Shown here one piece after another: positions 26,568-36,802 of a stretch of 47,859 nt of DNA. Positions within the stretch are counted from its first letter, which is position 1, and the number at the start of each line of letters is the position of its first letter. The DNA lies in assembly GCA_964528705.1 (NCBI GenBank), contig CAZGUW010000006.1, forward strand, positions 1-47,859. The letters are read 5' to 3'. The notes below the pieces were generated by a model. The model saw only the letters and a list, made by a program, of their open reading frames with translations. It made no database searches and was not told the origin of the DNA. A program made the translations under genes and the position numbers. The stretch is from SLRI01 sp964528705 (GTDB lineage: Bacteria; Pseudomonadota; Alphaproteobacteria; Geminicoccales; Geminicoccaceae).

Positions 26568-28436
26568 TTGGGCTTCATCCTTGTCCAGATCCTCACCGGC
26601 CTCTCGAGCGCGGCGAGCCTCTTCCTCGTGGCGGCGGGGCTCTCCCTGATCTTCGGCGTCACCCGTGTCGTCAATTTCGCCCACGGCTCGTTCTACATGC
26701 TGGGCGCGTATATCGGCCTGACCCTGGTGGCGCTCTTCGGCGACCTCTTCGGCCGCGGGCATCTGGCCTTCTGGTCGGCCCTGCTCTGCGCCGCCCTCGT
26801 CGTCGGCGCCATCGGCGCCCTGGTCGAGATCGTCATCCTCCGGCGCATCTACCGCTCGCCCGAGCTCTTTCAGCTCGTCGCCACGTTCGGCGTCATCCTG
26901 GTGATCCAGGACCTCACACTCTGGGGCTGGGGCCCGGAGGACCAGCTCGGGCCCAGGGCACCGGACCTGCGCGGCGCGATCATGATCCTGGGGGAGCCGC
27001 TGCCCCGCTACGACCTCGTTCTGATCGCCGCCGGCCCGGTGGTACTCCTGCTCTTCTGGTTACTGCTCAACCGGACCCGCTTCGGCATCCTCGTCCGTGC
27101 CGCCACCGCCGACCGGGAGATGGTGGGTGCTCTCGGCGTCAACCAGGCCTGGCTCTTCACCGGTGTCTTCTTCCTCGGCTCCTTCCTCGCCGGACTCGGC
27201 GGTGCCCTGCAGCTGCCGAAGGGCGGCGCCAACCTGCTCATGGATTTCGGCGTGCTTGCCGCCGCCTTCGTGGTCGTCGTGGTGGGCGGCATGGGCAGTA
27301 TCGCCGGCGCCTTCCTCGCCGCCGTGCTGATCGGCCAGCTCCAGGCGTTCGGCGTGCTCTTCATCCCGCAATCGACGCTCGTCATGATGTTTCTCGTCAT
27401 GGCCGTCGTGCTGGTCGTCCGGCCCTTCGGCCTCCTCGGCCGTCCTGAGCTGGTCGGGCAGGGCCGGCAGATGCTCGACGATCCGCTGCGGCCGACGGGC
27501 TGGCGTTTCAAGGCCATTGCCCTGGCGCTCTTCGCCGTGCTCGTCGCCGCCCCGCTCTGGCTCGGCGACTACGGGCTGGTGCTGCTGATCGACATTCTGA
27601 TCCTCGCCCTCTTCGCCGCTGCCCTGCATGCCATCATCGGCCCGGGCGGGCTCGTGAGCTTCGGCCACGCGGCCTATTTCGGTGGCGGCGCCTATGCGGC
27701 GGCCCTCCTGGTCAAGTACGCCGGCACGCCGATGTCGCTGAACCTCGTCCTCGCCCCGCCGGCGGCGGCACTCCTAGCCATCGCCATCGGCTGGTTCTGC
27801 GTGCGCCTGTCCGGCGTTTATTTCGCCATGCTGACGCTGGCCTTCGCCCAGATCGTTTGGTCCGTCGTCTTCCAGTGGGGCACGGTGACCGGTGGCGATG
27901 ACGGGCTGCTCGGCATCTGGCGCTCGCCCTGGGCGAGTGACCGCGTGGCCTATTACTGGCTGGCCCTCGGTTGCTGCACGGCCGGCATCCTCGCACTGCG
28001 GCACGGTCTGCACAGTCCCTTCGGCTACGCGCTCCGGGCCGGGCGGGACAGCCCGCTTCGCGCCGAGGCCATCGGTATCGACGTTCGGCTGCAGCAATGG
28101 GCCGCCTTCGCGCTCTCCGGGGCTTTCGCCGGCCTCGCGGGCGGGCTCTACGCCTATGCCAAGGGCAGCGTCTTCCCGAACGAAATGGCGATCGCCCGCT
28201 CCTTCGACGGCATCATCATGGTCTTCTTCGGCGGCGTGCAGCAGCTCTCGGGGCCGCTCGCGGGGGCGGCGGCGCTGACCTGGCTGAAGGACATCCTCTT
28301 CCGGCTCGAGATGTGGCGGCTGCTCCTGGGACTTGCCGTGATCGCCGTCGTCCTCCTCTTCCCGCAGGGCCTCGCGGGCTTTCTCAAGGCGCGGTTCGGC
28401 CGTTTTGTCGGCATCCGCCCGGAGCTCTCTTCATGA
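26568..28436 (+). CDS. Fused LivH-LivM ABC transporter permease
   Basis: A 622-residue protein that joins both permeases of a branched-chain amino acid-type importer. Residues about 1-290 match LivH (GLSLIFGVTRVVNFAHGSFYMLGAY, VVGGMGSIAGAFLAAVLIG). Residues about 310-622 match LivM (HAIIGPGGLVSFGHAAYFGGGAYAAALL, RAGRDSPLRAEAIGIDVRLQQWAAFALSGAFAGLAGGL, GGVQQLSGPLAGAA). The start is TTG at 26568, which begins just where LivH proteins begin. No ATG is available nearby. The stop overlaps the LivG-type gene (ATGA). Confidence 0.9.
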   Translation: MGFILVQILTGLSSAASLFLVAAGLSLIFGVTRVVNFAHGSFYMLGAYIGLTLVALFGDLFGRGHLAFWSALLCAALVVGAIGALVEIVILRRIYRSPELFQLVATFGVILVIQDLTLWGWGPEDQLGPRAPDLRGAIMILGEPLPRYDLVLIAAGPVVLLLFWLLLNRTRFGILVRAATADREMVGALGVNQAWLFTGVFFLGSFLAGLGGALQLPKGGANLLMDFGVLAAAFVVVVVGGMGSIAGAFLAAVLIGQLQAFGVLFIPQSTLVMMFLVMAVVLVVRPFGLLGRPELVGQGRQMLDDPLRPTGWRFKAIALALFAVLVAAPLWLGDYGLVLLIDILILALFAAALHAIIGPGGLVSFGHAAYFGGGAYAAALLVKYAGTPMSLNLVLAPPAAALLAIAIGWFCVRLSGVYFAMLTLAFAQIVWSVVFQWGTVTGGDDGLLGIWRSPWASDRVAYYWLALGCCTAGILALRHGLHSPFGYALRAGRDSPLRAEAIGIDVRLQQWAAFALSGAFAGLAGGLYAYAKGSVFPNEMAIARSFDGIIMVFFGGVQQLSGPLAGAAALTWLKDILFRLEMWRLLLGLAVIAVVLLFPQGLAGFLKARFGRFVGIRPELSS

Positions 28437-29196
28437 CTGGGGTGGTGCTCGAGGCCGAAGGGCTCGCCAAGAGCTTCGGCGGCGTGCAGGCGGTGAAGGC
28501 CATGAGCTTTCGGGTGGCGCCCGGCGAGATCGTCTCGCTGATCGGCCCGAACGGTGCCGGCAAGAGCACCTGCTTCAACATGCTGATGGGCCAGCTCCGC
28601 GCCGATGCCGGCCGGGTGCGGGTGCTCGGCGAGGACGTCACCGGCTGGCCGCCCCGGCGCATCTGGCGCAAGGGTGTCGGGCGCACCTTCCAGATCAACC
28701 AGATCCTGCCGTCCTTCACGGTGCGCGAGAACGTGCAGATGGCGCTGCTCTCGTTCCACCGGCGGCTGTTCGACGTCTTCAGCCGCGCCCGCCTCGCCCA
28801 TGCCGACGCGGCGGCAGCGCTGCTCGAACGGGTCGGCATCGGTGAGCTTGCCGACCGTGCCTGCGGGCTCCTGGCCTACGGCGACCTCAAGCGCGTCGAG
28901 CTGGCGGTCGCCCTCGCCAACCAGCCGAAGCTGCTCCTGATGGACGAGCCGACGGCCGGCATGGCGCCTGCCGAACGGCTTGCCCTGATGGAGCTGACCT
29001 CGAGCATCGCCAGGGCCGACGGGGTCGGCGTGCTCTTCACCGAGCACGACATGGACGTGGTCTTCGGCCATGCCGACCGGATCATGGTCATGCACCGGGG
29101 CTCGCTCATCGCCGCCGGCCCGCCCGGCGAGGTGCGCGACGATCCTGAGGTCCGTGCCGTCTATCTCGGCAGCTCGCTGGATGCGGAGCCATCGTC

Positions 29197-29200
<4 letters not shown>
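28433..29200 (+). CDS. ABC transporter ATP-binding protein, LivG type
   Basis: First ATPase of the importer, 255 residues. Walker A is GPNGAGKS (38-45), the Q-loop region is GRTFQINQILPSFTVREN, the signature motif is LAYGDLKRVELA, Walker B is LLLMDEPTAGMAP, and the switch His is in FTEHDMDVVF. The C terminus has the extra LivG tail (HRGSLIAAGPPGEVRDDPEVRAVYLG). It overlaps both the permease gene and the LivF-type gene by 4 bases. Confidence 0.92.
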
Positions 29201-29907
<707 letters not shown>

Positions 29908-29923
29908 AGGAGGGTTCGGGCGG

Positions 29924-31972
29924 ATGATCCGGATCGGAGTCGATGTCGGAGGCACCTTCACCGACCTCATGGCGGTCGATGACCAGGGTGCCATCAGCGT
30001 CGTCAAGACGCCGACCACGGTCGCCAACCAGGCCGATGGCGTGCTCGCTGCGATCAGCGCCTCCGGCTACGACCTCGCCGCCGTGGCGACGCTGGTGCAC
30101 GGCACGACCACGACGACGAATGCGTTCCTCGAGCGCAAGGTGGCGCGGGTCGGGCTGATCACGACGAAGGGCTTCAGGGACGTGCTGGAGCTCGGCCGGC
30201 GCACGCGACCCAATCCCTATGGCATGACCGGCACGTTCGAGCCACTGATCGAGCGGCCTTACCGGCTGGAGGTGGCCGAGCGGACGACTGCCGAGGGCGA
30301 GGTCCTGGTGCCGCTCGACCCGGCCGAAGCGGGCGAGCGGGCCCGGGAGCTGCTGGCGCTCGGCTGCGAGGCGGTCGTCATCCATTTCCTCCATGCCTAT
30401 GCCAATCCGGCGCACGAGCTGGCCGCAGAGGCCGCCGTCCGGGCGGTCTGGCCCAATCGCTACGTCACCGTCGGCCACAGGATCCTCTCGGAGTACCGGG
30501 AATACGAGCGCGGCTGCACGGCCTCGGTCAACGCCGCCGTCCAGCCGGTGCTGGACCGCTATGTCGACCGTCTCGCCCGGCGCCTCACCGCTGGCGGCTA
30601 CGCCCACGAGCTGCTCATCGTCCAGGGCAATGGCGGCACACTGCCCGCCGGGATGGTGGTCGAGGACGCCGTGAAGACCGTCATGTCCGGCCCGGCGGCC
30701 GGCGGTATCGCCGCCGCCTGGACCGCCCGCCATGCCGGCATCGCCGACGTCATCACCTACGATATGGGCGGCACCAGCTCGGACGTGGCGCTGATCCTGG
30801 GCGGCGTGCCGAGCGTCAGCGCCGAGCTCGAGCTCGACTACGCCATGCCGGTCCATGTGCCGATGGTCGACGTCAACACGCTGGGTGCCGGTGGCGGGTC
30901 GATCGCGCGGATCGATGAGGCGGGCCTGCTGCGCGTCGGTCCCGAGAGCGCCGGCGCCGATCCGGGGCCCATCTGCTATGGGCGGGGCGGCGTGGAGCCG
31001 ACCATCACCGATGCCAACCTCCTGCTCGGCCGGCTCCCGGCGGACCGGCTGACGGCGGTCGATCACCCCGTCTCCATGGACGACATCGAGCGGGCGGTGC
31101 TGGAGCGGATCGGGGCGCCCTTGGGTCTTTCGGCGGTCGACGCTGCGGCGGCGATCCTCAGGATCGCCCACGACCGCATGGCCGGTGCCATCCGCATGGC
31201 ATCGGTGGCGCGGGGGCACGATCCGCGCGACTTCGCGCTCCTGGCCTTTGGCGGGGCCGGGCCGCTGCACGCGACCGCCCTGGCACGCGAGCTCGGCATC
31301 CCGCGCGTGCTGGTGCCGCCCCGGCCGGGCGTGACCAATGCCCTGGGATGCCTCGTGGCGGATGCCCGGCACGATTTCGTCCGGACGCTCAACCGGCCGC
31401 TGGTCGGGCTCGACATGGACGAGCTGCGTGCGGTGGCGCTCGAGCAGCGGGCGGATGGCCGGGCAGCGTTGGCGCGCGAGACGACGCCGATCGAGGGCGA
31501 GACGCTGCTGATCGCCGCGGATATGCAGTTCCGGGGCCAGACACACCTGATCCGTGTGGCGCTGCCGGAGGCCGAACTGCTGGACGGGACGCTCAGGCTG
31601 GAGGCGCTGCAGGAACGTTTCGCAGAGGCCTACTTCCAGCGCTTCGCCGTGCGCCTGCCGGAGATCGGGGCGATGCTGGTCAATCTCGTGACAACGCTGA
31701 TCGGCCACCGCCCGGCGCTCGCCCCGGAGGCACTGGTCGCCGGCGACGAGCGGGCGGCCGACCTCGTGGGTGCCCGGCTCGGCGAGCGGCCGGTCCGGTT
31801 CGCCGACGCCTGGCACACGACGCCGGTTTACGACCGCCAGAAGCTGCCGCTCTCCACCATCTTCGAGGGGCCGGCCATCGCCCAGCAGCTCGACGCGACG
31901 ACGGTGATCGAGCCCGGCGACACGGTCGAGGTCGACCGGCTGGGCAATCTCGTGATCAGGGTCGGGGCGTAG
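29924..31972 (+). CDS. hyuA: Hydantoinase/oxoprolinase subunit A
   Basis: ATP-using subunit of a cyclic-amide hydrolase of the HyuA/HyuB (5-oxoprolinase, hydantoinase, acetophenone carboxylase) family. The 682-residue protein starts with the ASKHA-fold phosphate loop RIGVDVGGTFTDLMAVD, has TLVHGTTTTTNAFLERK, the central SGPAAGGIAAAW and YDMGGTSSDVALI motifs, and VNTLGAGGGSIARID. ATG 29924 has AAGGAGGG upstream. Its 3' end overlaps the antisense DUF29 gene by 17 bp. The HyuB partner lies about 500 bp downstream instead of adjacent. In this cluster it may open a lactam made by ring reduction (inference). Confidence 0.9.
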   Translation: MIRIGVDVGGTFTDLMAVDDQGAISVVKTPTTVANQADGVLAAISASGYDLAAVATLVHGTTTTTNAFLERKVARVGLITTKGFRDVLELGRRTRPNPYGMTGTFEPLIERPYRLEVAERTTAEGEVLVPLDPAEAGERARELLALGCEAVVIHFLHAYANPAHELAAEAAVRAVWPNRYVTVGHRILSEYREYERGCTASVNAAVQPVLDRYVDRLARRLTAGGYAHELLIVQGNGGTLPAGMVVEDAVKTVMSGPAAGGIAAAWTARHAGIADVITYDMGGTSSDVALILGGVPSVSAELELDYAMPVHVPMVDVNTLGAGGGSIARIDEAGLLRVGPESAGADPGPICYGRGGVEPTITDANLLLGRLPADRLTAVDHPVSMDDIERAVLERIGAPLGLSAVDAAAAILRIAHDRMAGAIRMASVARGHDPRDFALLAFGGAGPLHATALARELGIPRVLVPPRPGVTNALGCLVADARHDFVRTLNRPLVGLDMDELRAVALEQRADGRAALARETTPIEGETLLIAADMQFRGQTHLIRVALPEAELLDGTLRLEALQERFAEAYFQRFAVRLPEIGAMLVNLVTTLIGHRPALAPEALVAGDERAADLVGARLGERPVRFADAWHTTPVYDRQKLPLSTIFEGPAIAQQLDATTVIEPGDTVEVDRLGNLVIRVGA

Positions 31973-32435
31973 CCTCGTGTTCGGGGTACCAGCCCTCGTC
32001 GATCACTCGTGCCAGGGTGAACGGGCAGTTCTCGGGCAGGTGGGCAGGCTCCTGGTGAGCCTCGAGCTTGCGCTGCGCGCGCTGACGGGCTTGCATGTAG
32101 AGGCGCGGGAAGTGCCGCTGGAGGTCTCGACGCAGGGTAGTCGACAACCGATCGGCGATGTCGTTTCGCGCCACGTCGACTTCGTCCTGCCAGCCGCGGC
32201 GCGGCTCGGTCGCCGGCGAGAAGCGCAGCAGCAGGAGGTGGACGAGGATGTGTCGCACCAGGCTCCTGACCGCATTGCGCTGCTCCTTGCCCAAGTCGCG
32301 GATCTCCTCGGCAAGGTGCGGCAGGTCGAGCGGCAGGTTCGGCCGGGCTTCCGCGAAACGGCGCAGCTCGCGCGCCTGGGCCTGCGTCCAGGCGTAGAAG
32401 TCCTCGTCGTAGAGCCGCTGCATGTCGGTCGCCAT
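31956..32435 (-). CDS. DUF29 family protein, antisense between hyuA and hyuB
   Basis: A 159-residue protein with the DUF29 layout: LYDEDFYAWTQAQARELR at the N terminus, LPHLAEEIRDLGKEQRNAVRSLVRHILVHLLLLRF in the middle, and WQDEVDVARNDIADRLSTTLRRDL followed by a C-terminal EGWYPE-type end. DUF29 proteins have no known function and occur in multiple copies in cyanobacteria and some Alphaproteobacteria. It is the only minus-strand gene in the 17.6-34.1 kb block. It converges on hyuA with a 17-bp overlap and is divergent from hyuB with 38 bp between starts, suggesting later insertion. Confidence 0.87.
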   Translation of the reverse strand: MATDMQRLYDEDFYAWTQAQARELRRFAEARPNLPLDLPHLAEEIRDLGKEQRNAVRSLVRHILVHLLLLRFSPATEPRRGWQDEVDVARNDIADRLSTTLRRDLQRHFPRLYMQARQRAQRKLEAHQEPAHLPENCPFTLARVIDEGWYPEHEATPRP

Positions 32436-32473
32436 GCACCGATCATAGCTTCAACCGGCAGGGAAAGCACGCC

Positions 32474-34144
32474 ATGAGCCTCGATCCCGTCACGCTCGCC
32501 GTCATCCAGTCGGGGCTCGTCCAGGTCTGCAACGAGATGGACATCGCCTTCAGCCGGGCCGCCTTCTCGCCGGTGATCGCCGAGGCCAACGACCGCTCTG
32601 ACGGACTCTATGGCTGGGCGGACGGGGCGCTGATCGCCCAGGGCGAGCTCGGCCTGCCGGTCTTCGTCGGCACCATGCAGGACAGTGCGAAGGCGGTGAT
32701 CGGCAAGATCGCCGCCGGCGAAACGGCGGCCCCGGAGCCCGAGGACGTCTATATCGTCAACGACCCCTATCTCGGCGGCACGCATCTCATGGACGTGCGT
32801 TTCGTCAAGCCCTTCTTCTATCGGGGCGAGCCCTTCTGCTGGCTGGCGAATACCGGGCACTGGCCGGATATCGGCGGGGCCGTGCCGGGCGGCTTCTCGG
32901 CGAGTGCGACGGAGATCGAGCAGGAGGGGCTCAGGCTGCCGCCGGTCAAGCTCTTCAAGCGCGGCCGGATGGACCCCGAAATCTATGCCATCGTCATGTC
33001 GAACATCCGCGTCGCCGACCAGCGGATCGGCGATATCCGGGCGCAGGCGGCGGCGCTCGAGGTGGGTGCCAGGCGGCTCACGGCCTTGCTCGATCGCTAT
33101 GGCCGGGGTGTGGTCGAGGAGGCAATCGGGCAGTTGCGGGCGGCGGCGGCGCGGCAGATGCGGGCGAAGATCGAGGCCCTGCCCGAGGGCAGCTGGCGGA
33201 GCACGGCCTGGGTCGATTCCGACGGGGTCGTGGACGAGCCGCTCGCCATCCGCCTCCAGGTCACGAAAACGGACGACCGCCTCGTCTTCGACTTCGCCGG
33301 CAGCTCGCCCCCCTGCCAGGGGCCGATGAACTCGGTGATCGCGACGACCCGGAGCTCCGTCTACCTCGCGGTCAAGCACATCTGGCCCGAGGTGCCGATC
33401 AATGCCGGCCTGTTCGAGGCGCTTGAGATCGTCGACCCGCTCGGCACCTTCCTCCATGCCGAGTACCCGCGCCCGGTCTCCGGCTGCGCCGCGGAGGTGT
33501 CGCAACGCATCGCCGAGGCCGTTTTCGCGGCCCTGGTCCAGGCCGTGCCGGAGCGGGTGACGGCAGCACCGGCGGGAACCTCGGGCAACTTCGCGCTGGG
33601 CGGGGTGGACCCCGCCCGGGGCGATGGCGGCCGGGGGCGAGGCTATGTCATGTACCACATCACCGGCGGCGGCTATGGCGGCAATGCCCGGACCGACGGC
33701 CTCGCCTATGGCTGCTCGACCATCGGCATCTCCAAGTCCGCCCCGCTCGAGGTGATGGAGCAGCAATACCCCATCCTCTTCGAGGAATATGCGCTCCGCG
33801 AGGGCTCGGGCGGGGATGGAGAGCATCGGGGCGGGATGGGGCTGCGTTATGCGGTCACGCTCCGCCGGGGCACCGCCAATGCCAGCTTCGTCATGGACCA
33901 CGGCCGCTTCGGCCCGCAGGGTGTCCTGGGCGGGGAGGACGGGGCGCCGAACCGCATCGAGATCGCCTACCGGGACGGCCGGCGCGAGACGCCCGTGCAC
34001 CTCTCCAAGGCGCAGAACATCCGCATATCGGCCGGCGACACCATCTGCATCGAGACGCCGGGTGGCGGTGGCTACGGCGATCCGGCGAAGCGCGATCCGA
34101 AGCTGGTCGAGCGCGATCGCAGGCGGGGCTATCTCGGCGAGTAG
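32474..34144 (+). CDS. hyuB: Hydantoinase/oxoprolinase subunit B
   Basis: Catalytic partner of HyuA, 556 residues. Family landmarks are DPVTLAVIQSGLVQVCNEMDIAFSRAAFSPVIAEANDRSDGLY at the N terminus, DVYIVNDPYLGGTHLMDV (about 93-110), NTGHWPDIGG and a C-terminal EEYALREGSGGDGEHRGGMGLRYAV followed by TPGGGGYGDP. The Asp and His residues of NDPYLGGTH are probable metal or substrate ligands. The gene begins right after the divergent DUF29 start, so it either depends on read-through from hyuA or has a promoter within the 38-bp gap or inside DUF29. Confidence 0.9.
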   Translation: MSLDPVTLAVIQSGLVQVCNEMDIAFSRAAFSPVIAEANDRSDGLYGWADGALIAQGELGLPVFVGTMQDSAKAVIGKIAAGETAAPEPEDVYIVNDPYLGGTHLMDVRFVKPFFYRGEPFCWLANTGHWPDIGGAVPGGFSASATEIEQEGLRLPPVKLFKRGRMDPEIYAIVMSNIRVADQRIGDIRAQAAALEVGARRLTALLDRYGRGVVEEAIGQLRAAAARQMRAKIEALPEGSWRSTAWVDSDGVVDEPLAIRLQVTKTDDRLVFDFAGSSPPCQGPMNSVIATTRSSVYLAVKHIWPEVPINAGLFEALEIVDPLGTFLHAEYPRPVSGCAAEVSQRIAEAVFAALVQAVPERVTAAPAGTSGNFALGGVDPARGDGGRGRGYVMYHITGGGYGGNARTDGLAYGCSTIGISKSAPLEVMEQQYPILFEEYALREGSGGDGEHRGGMGLRYAVTLRRGTANASFVMDHGRFGPQGVLGGEDGAPNRIEIAYRDGRRETPVHLSKAQNIRISAGDTICIETPGGGGYGDPAKRDPKLVERDRRRGYLGE

Positions 34145-34172
34145 GGGCCGAAGTGCCCCGGACGACGTCGCG

Positions 34173-35387
34173 TCAGCCGGCCGGCGGGTGCGCGTTCCGG
34201 CGCCAGCGCCTGGCGCAGAGCTGGACGAGCGGGTTGGCGGTCATGCCGTGGGCAAGGACGCTCAGGAGGACGGTGCAGGCGATCACCGCCTCGAGCTTCG
34301 GCAGATGCGGCAGTCCGGTGTCGAGGATGAGCAGCGCGAAGACGATGCTGGCGAGGCCGCGCGGGCCGAACCAGCCGACGAAGAGCCGGTCGCGCGGCGC
34401 CAGCTTCGAGCCCATGAGGCAGAGGTAGACGGGCAGCATCCGGACGACCGTCAGGCTGAGCAGCGCGTAGAGCACCACCGGCAGCGTCATCTGGTCGGCC
34501 ACCTGCCGGACGATGGCCGCGCCGAAGGTGACCCAGGTCAGGAGTGCGAGGCCGTCGCCGACAATATGCGTGCCGCGCAGGAGCTCGTGCCGGCGCGGCT
34601 GCGGCAGCCGTGTGACCAGCCCGCCGACGAAGCAGGCGATGAAGCCGCTGCCGCCCAGCGTCTGGGCGGTGGTGAAGCAGGCGATCGCCACGGCGACCAG
34701 CGCCAGGTCGCGCCAGCCATCCGCGATCCAGTTGCGCGCATGGGCGAGGCGCAGGAGGAGCGCCGCAGCGCCTGCGATCACGACGCCTGTGGCGAAGCCG
34801 ATGCCGAGTTCCTCGGCGATCACGCTGAGCACGTGTGCCGCGGGCTGGTCCTCGATCTCGGTGCCGATGGCGTAGCCGGCGAGCAGGATGACGATGGGCA
34901 CGCAGATGCCGTCATTGAGCCCGCTCTCGAAGTTCAACGATTCCCTGATGTCGGCCGGCACCTCGCGGTTGGCCACCACGGGCTCGCCGAGGGCGGCGTC
35001 GGTCGGGGCCAGGATGGCGGCGAGCAGCGCCATCTCGACGACGCCGATGCCGGGGAAAAGGAGCCAGGCCACGGCCATGCCCGTCAGGATCGCCAGCGGC
35101 AGGCCGATCAGCAGGAGCCGCTCCGGCAGGCCGCGGCTCCGGCGGATGCGGGCGAGGTCGGCCGTGGCGGCGTCGCTGAAGAGCACCATGGCGAGCGTGA
35201 ACTCCGCGAGGAGCCGCAGCCCCTCGGCGGTCATCTCGAGCGCCAGCACACCGAGCCCGCCCGGCCCCAGGAGATAGCCGCCCGCCACGAAGAGGATCGG
35301 GCCGCTCAGCCACGACCTCTCGACCCGCCCGGATACGAGCACGTAGAGGAACCCGAAGAGGGCGAGGAGAGCGGCGTTCTGGTACAT
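34173..35387 (-). CDS. Cation:proton antiporter, CPA1 family
   Basis: A 404-residue polytopic membrane protein with about 12 hydrophobic segments. The ion-binding region LAAILAPTDAALGEPVVANREVPADIRESLNFESGLNDGICVP contains the conserved PTD and the Asn-Asp pair of CPA1-type electroneutral exchangers. VGWFGPRGLASIVFALLIL near residue 345 is the second signature. It exchanges Na+ or K+ for H+ across the inner membrane. The cytoplasmic regulatory tail is very short. It converges on hyuB across 28 bp and has no evident functional link to the catabolic block. Confidence 0.87.
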   Translation of the reverse strand: MYQNAALLALFGFLYVLVSGRVERSWLSGPILFVAGGYLLGPGGLGVLALEMTAEGLRLLAEFTLAMVLFSDAATADLARIRRSRGLPERLLLIGLPLAILTGMAVAWLLFPGIGVVEMALLAAILAPTDAALGEPVVANREVPADIRESLNFESGLNDGICVPIVILLAGYAIGTEIEDQPAAHVLSVIAEELGIGFATGVVIAGAAALLLRLAHARNWIADGWRDLALVAVAIACFTTAQTLGGSGFIACFVGGLVTRLPQPRRHELLRGTHIVGDGLALLTWVTFGAAIVRQVADQMTLPVVLYALLSLTVVRMLPVYLCLMGSKLAPRDRLFVGWFGPRGLASIVFALLILDTGLPHLPKLEAVIACTVLLSVLAHGMTANPLVQLCARRWRRNAHPPAG

Positions 35388-35455
35388 CGCTGCGCCGGTC
35401 CGGCGCCCGCCGCATCACGCCGGCCAGAAGCCGGCGATCATGGGCGGGCTTGGGC

Positions 35456-35770
35456 TCAGGCCGGCGAGAGCACGTGGATCGTGCGCTCGGCGATCAGATC
35501 CTTCACCCGCTCGCCGTAGCTCTTCATGTGCGGTGCCACGGCATGCGCCTTGAGGGCATCGAGGCTCGCCCACTTCTCCACCACGACGAAGGTGTCGGCG
35601 CCGAAGGGCGTCTGGATGGGCCCCGCGGCCTCGGTGTCCACCGTCGCCTCGTAGACGATGCAGCCGTCCTCGGCATGCACCGCCGGCACGTTCGCCTTGA
35701 AGGCCGCGAGCAGCTCCGCCCGCTTGCCCGGTTTCGCCTTGATCACCGCCACCACATGAACCGGTTCCAT
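35456..35770 (-). CDS. Putative quinol monooxygenase, ABM fold
   Basis: A 104-residue protein of the antibiotic biosynthesis monooxygenase family (YgiN-like). It begins MEPVHVVAVIKAKPGKRAELLAAF and has DGCIVYEATVDTE and FVVVEKWASLDALKAHAVAPHMKSYG, the usual Glu-Trp and His-Met sequence of the dimeric ferredoxin-like fold. No cofactor is expected. I chose the ATG at 35770, with GGAGG eight bases upstream. The ATG at 35776 is only two bases from the same GGAGG. Confidence 0.85.
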   Translation of the reverse strand: MEPVHVVAVIKAKPGKRAELLAAFKANVPAVHAEDGCIVYEATVDTEAAGPIQTPFGADTFVVVEKWASLDALKAHAVAPHMKSYGERVKDLIAERTIHVLSPA

Positions 35771-35931
35771 GACCATTCCTCCCTGTCTCCGGCTCCCCCA
35801 TGGAACCGCCGGGAAGCTAGCCACCGCCGGCCGGTCCGTACAGGCCTTCGCGGTGGCGCCGCCGGCATTTTCTCTCGTTGATGCTGGCCTTTGCCGGGCG
35901 ACGGGTGCATGAGGTTGGGGGGGAGAAGACC

Positions 35932-36654
35932 ATGACGCTCGAACACGCTGCCGGGCGCAAGCGACGCCCCGCCCGGTTCCGGCTGTCCGCCGCCCTCCTG
36001 GCTTTCGCCTCCTTCGGCGCCGGCCCGGCCCTGGCCGTCGATCTCAGCGAATGCTTCAAGATGTCGGCGGAGCAGAAGGCCTATCTCAACGACCTCGAGT
36101 TCGACTGCCTCGCCCGCAACGTCTATTGCGAGGTCGTGCTGATGACCATCCCGGAGGTCGACGTCAAGCTGGCCGAGATCGCCGCGTGGAACGAGGCGCA
36201 CGGACCCGATCGGGAGCGCAAGCTGCGCTCCGGCCTCGGCGCCTGCGACGGCATGCAGCAGGCCTACCTCGTCGAGGAGATCGTCCACCTCGCCAATCCC
36301 GGGCCCAGTCGCAGCACGGCGCAGCCCGGCTGGCAGGGTGGTCAGAGCCAGCCGGTCTATGTCGACCCGAAGGGCCAGCGCTGGCGCTTCGAGCCCGTGC
36401 TCCGGGCCGGCGGGCGGACCTATACCCTCGACCGGAGCCGCCCGCCGCGGCGCGAGGCGCAGGGTAACCTCGTGCAGATGCAGGGCTACTACACGGCCCC
36501 GGGTGCGCCCGACGTGGTCCATGCCGGCACCATGGATGCCGCGCCCGCGCCGGAGCCAGCTCCCGACCCGCCCGTCCAGAGCCGCGATCCCCGCCCCAGC
36601 CGCGACGTCCTCTGCCAGCGCAATCCCCAACTCTACAGCTGCCTCGGGGGGTAG
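35932..36654 (+). CDS. Exported protein of unknown function with paired Cys
   Basis: Not recognised. The 240-residue protein has a basic N terminus (AGRKRRPARFR), a hydrophobic stretch and a likely signal-peptidase site ALA-VD near residue 36. The mature part has Cys in SECFKMS, EFDCLARNVYCEVV, GACDGM and, at the very end, VLCQRNPQLYSCLGG, six in all, which suggests disulfides in the periplasm. A Pro/Ala-rich linker (about 200-220) separates the globular part from the C-terminal Cys pair. ATG 35932 has GGGAG seven bases upstream. It is divergent from the ABM gene with a 161-bp gap. Confidence 0.7.
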   Translation: MTLEHAAGRKRRPARFRLSAALLAFASFGAGPALAVDLSECFKMSAEQKAYLNDLEFDCLARNVYCEVVLMTIPEVDVKLAEIAAWNEAHGPDRERKLRSGLGACDGMQQAYLVEEIVHLANPGPSRSTAQPGWQGGQSQPVYVDPKGQRWRFEPVLRAGGRTYTLDRSRPPRREAQGNLVQMQGYYTAPGAPDVVHAGTMDAAPAPEPAPDPPVQSRDPRPSRDVLCQRNPQLYSCLGG

Positions 36655-36802
36655 GCGGCGGCCGGGTTTCCCCGCAGCTTCATCGGGGTATACTGTCTGC
36701 TGTTCGGCCACGGCAGGGTATGTGCCGGATCAGGGTGGACGTGCCGCGGCCAGGCCGGAGCTTCACGTCAGGGCCGCCGGCAGCAGCATGGGGAGGCCGC
36801 CG

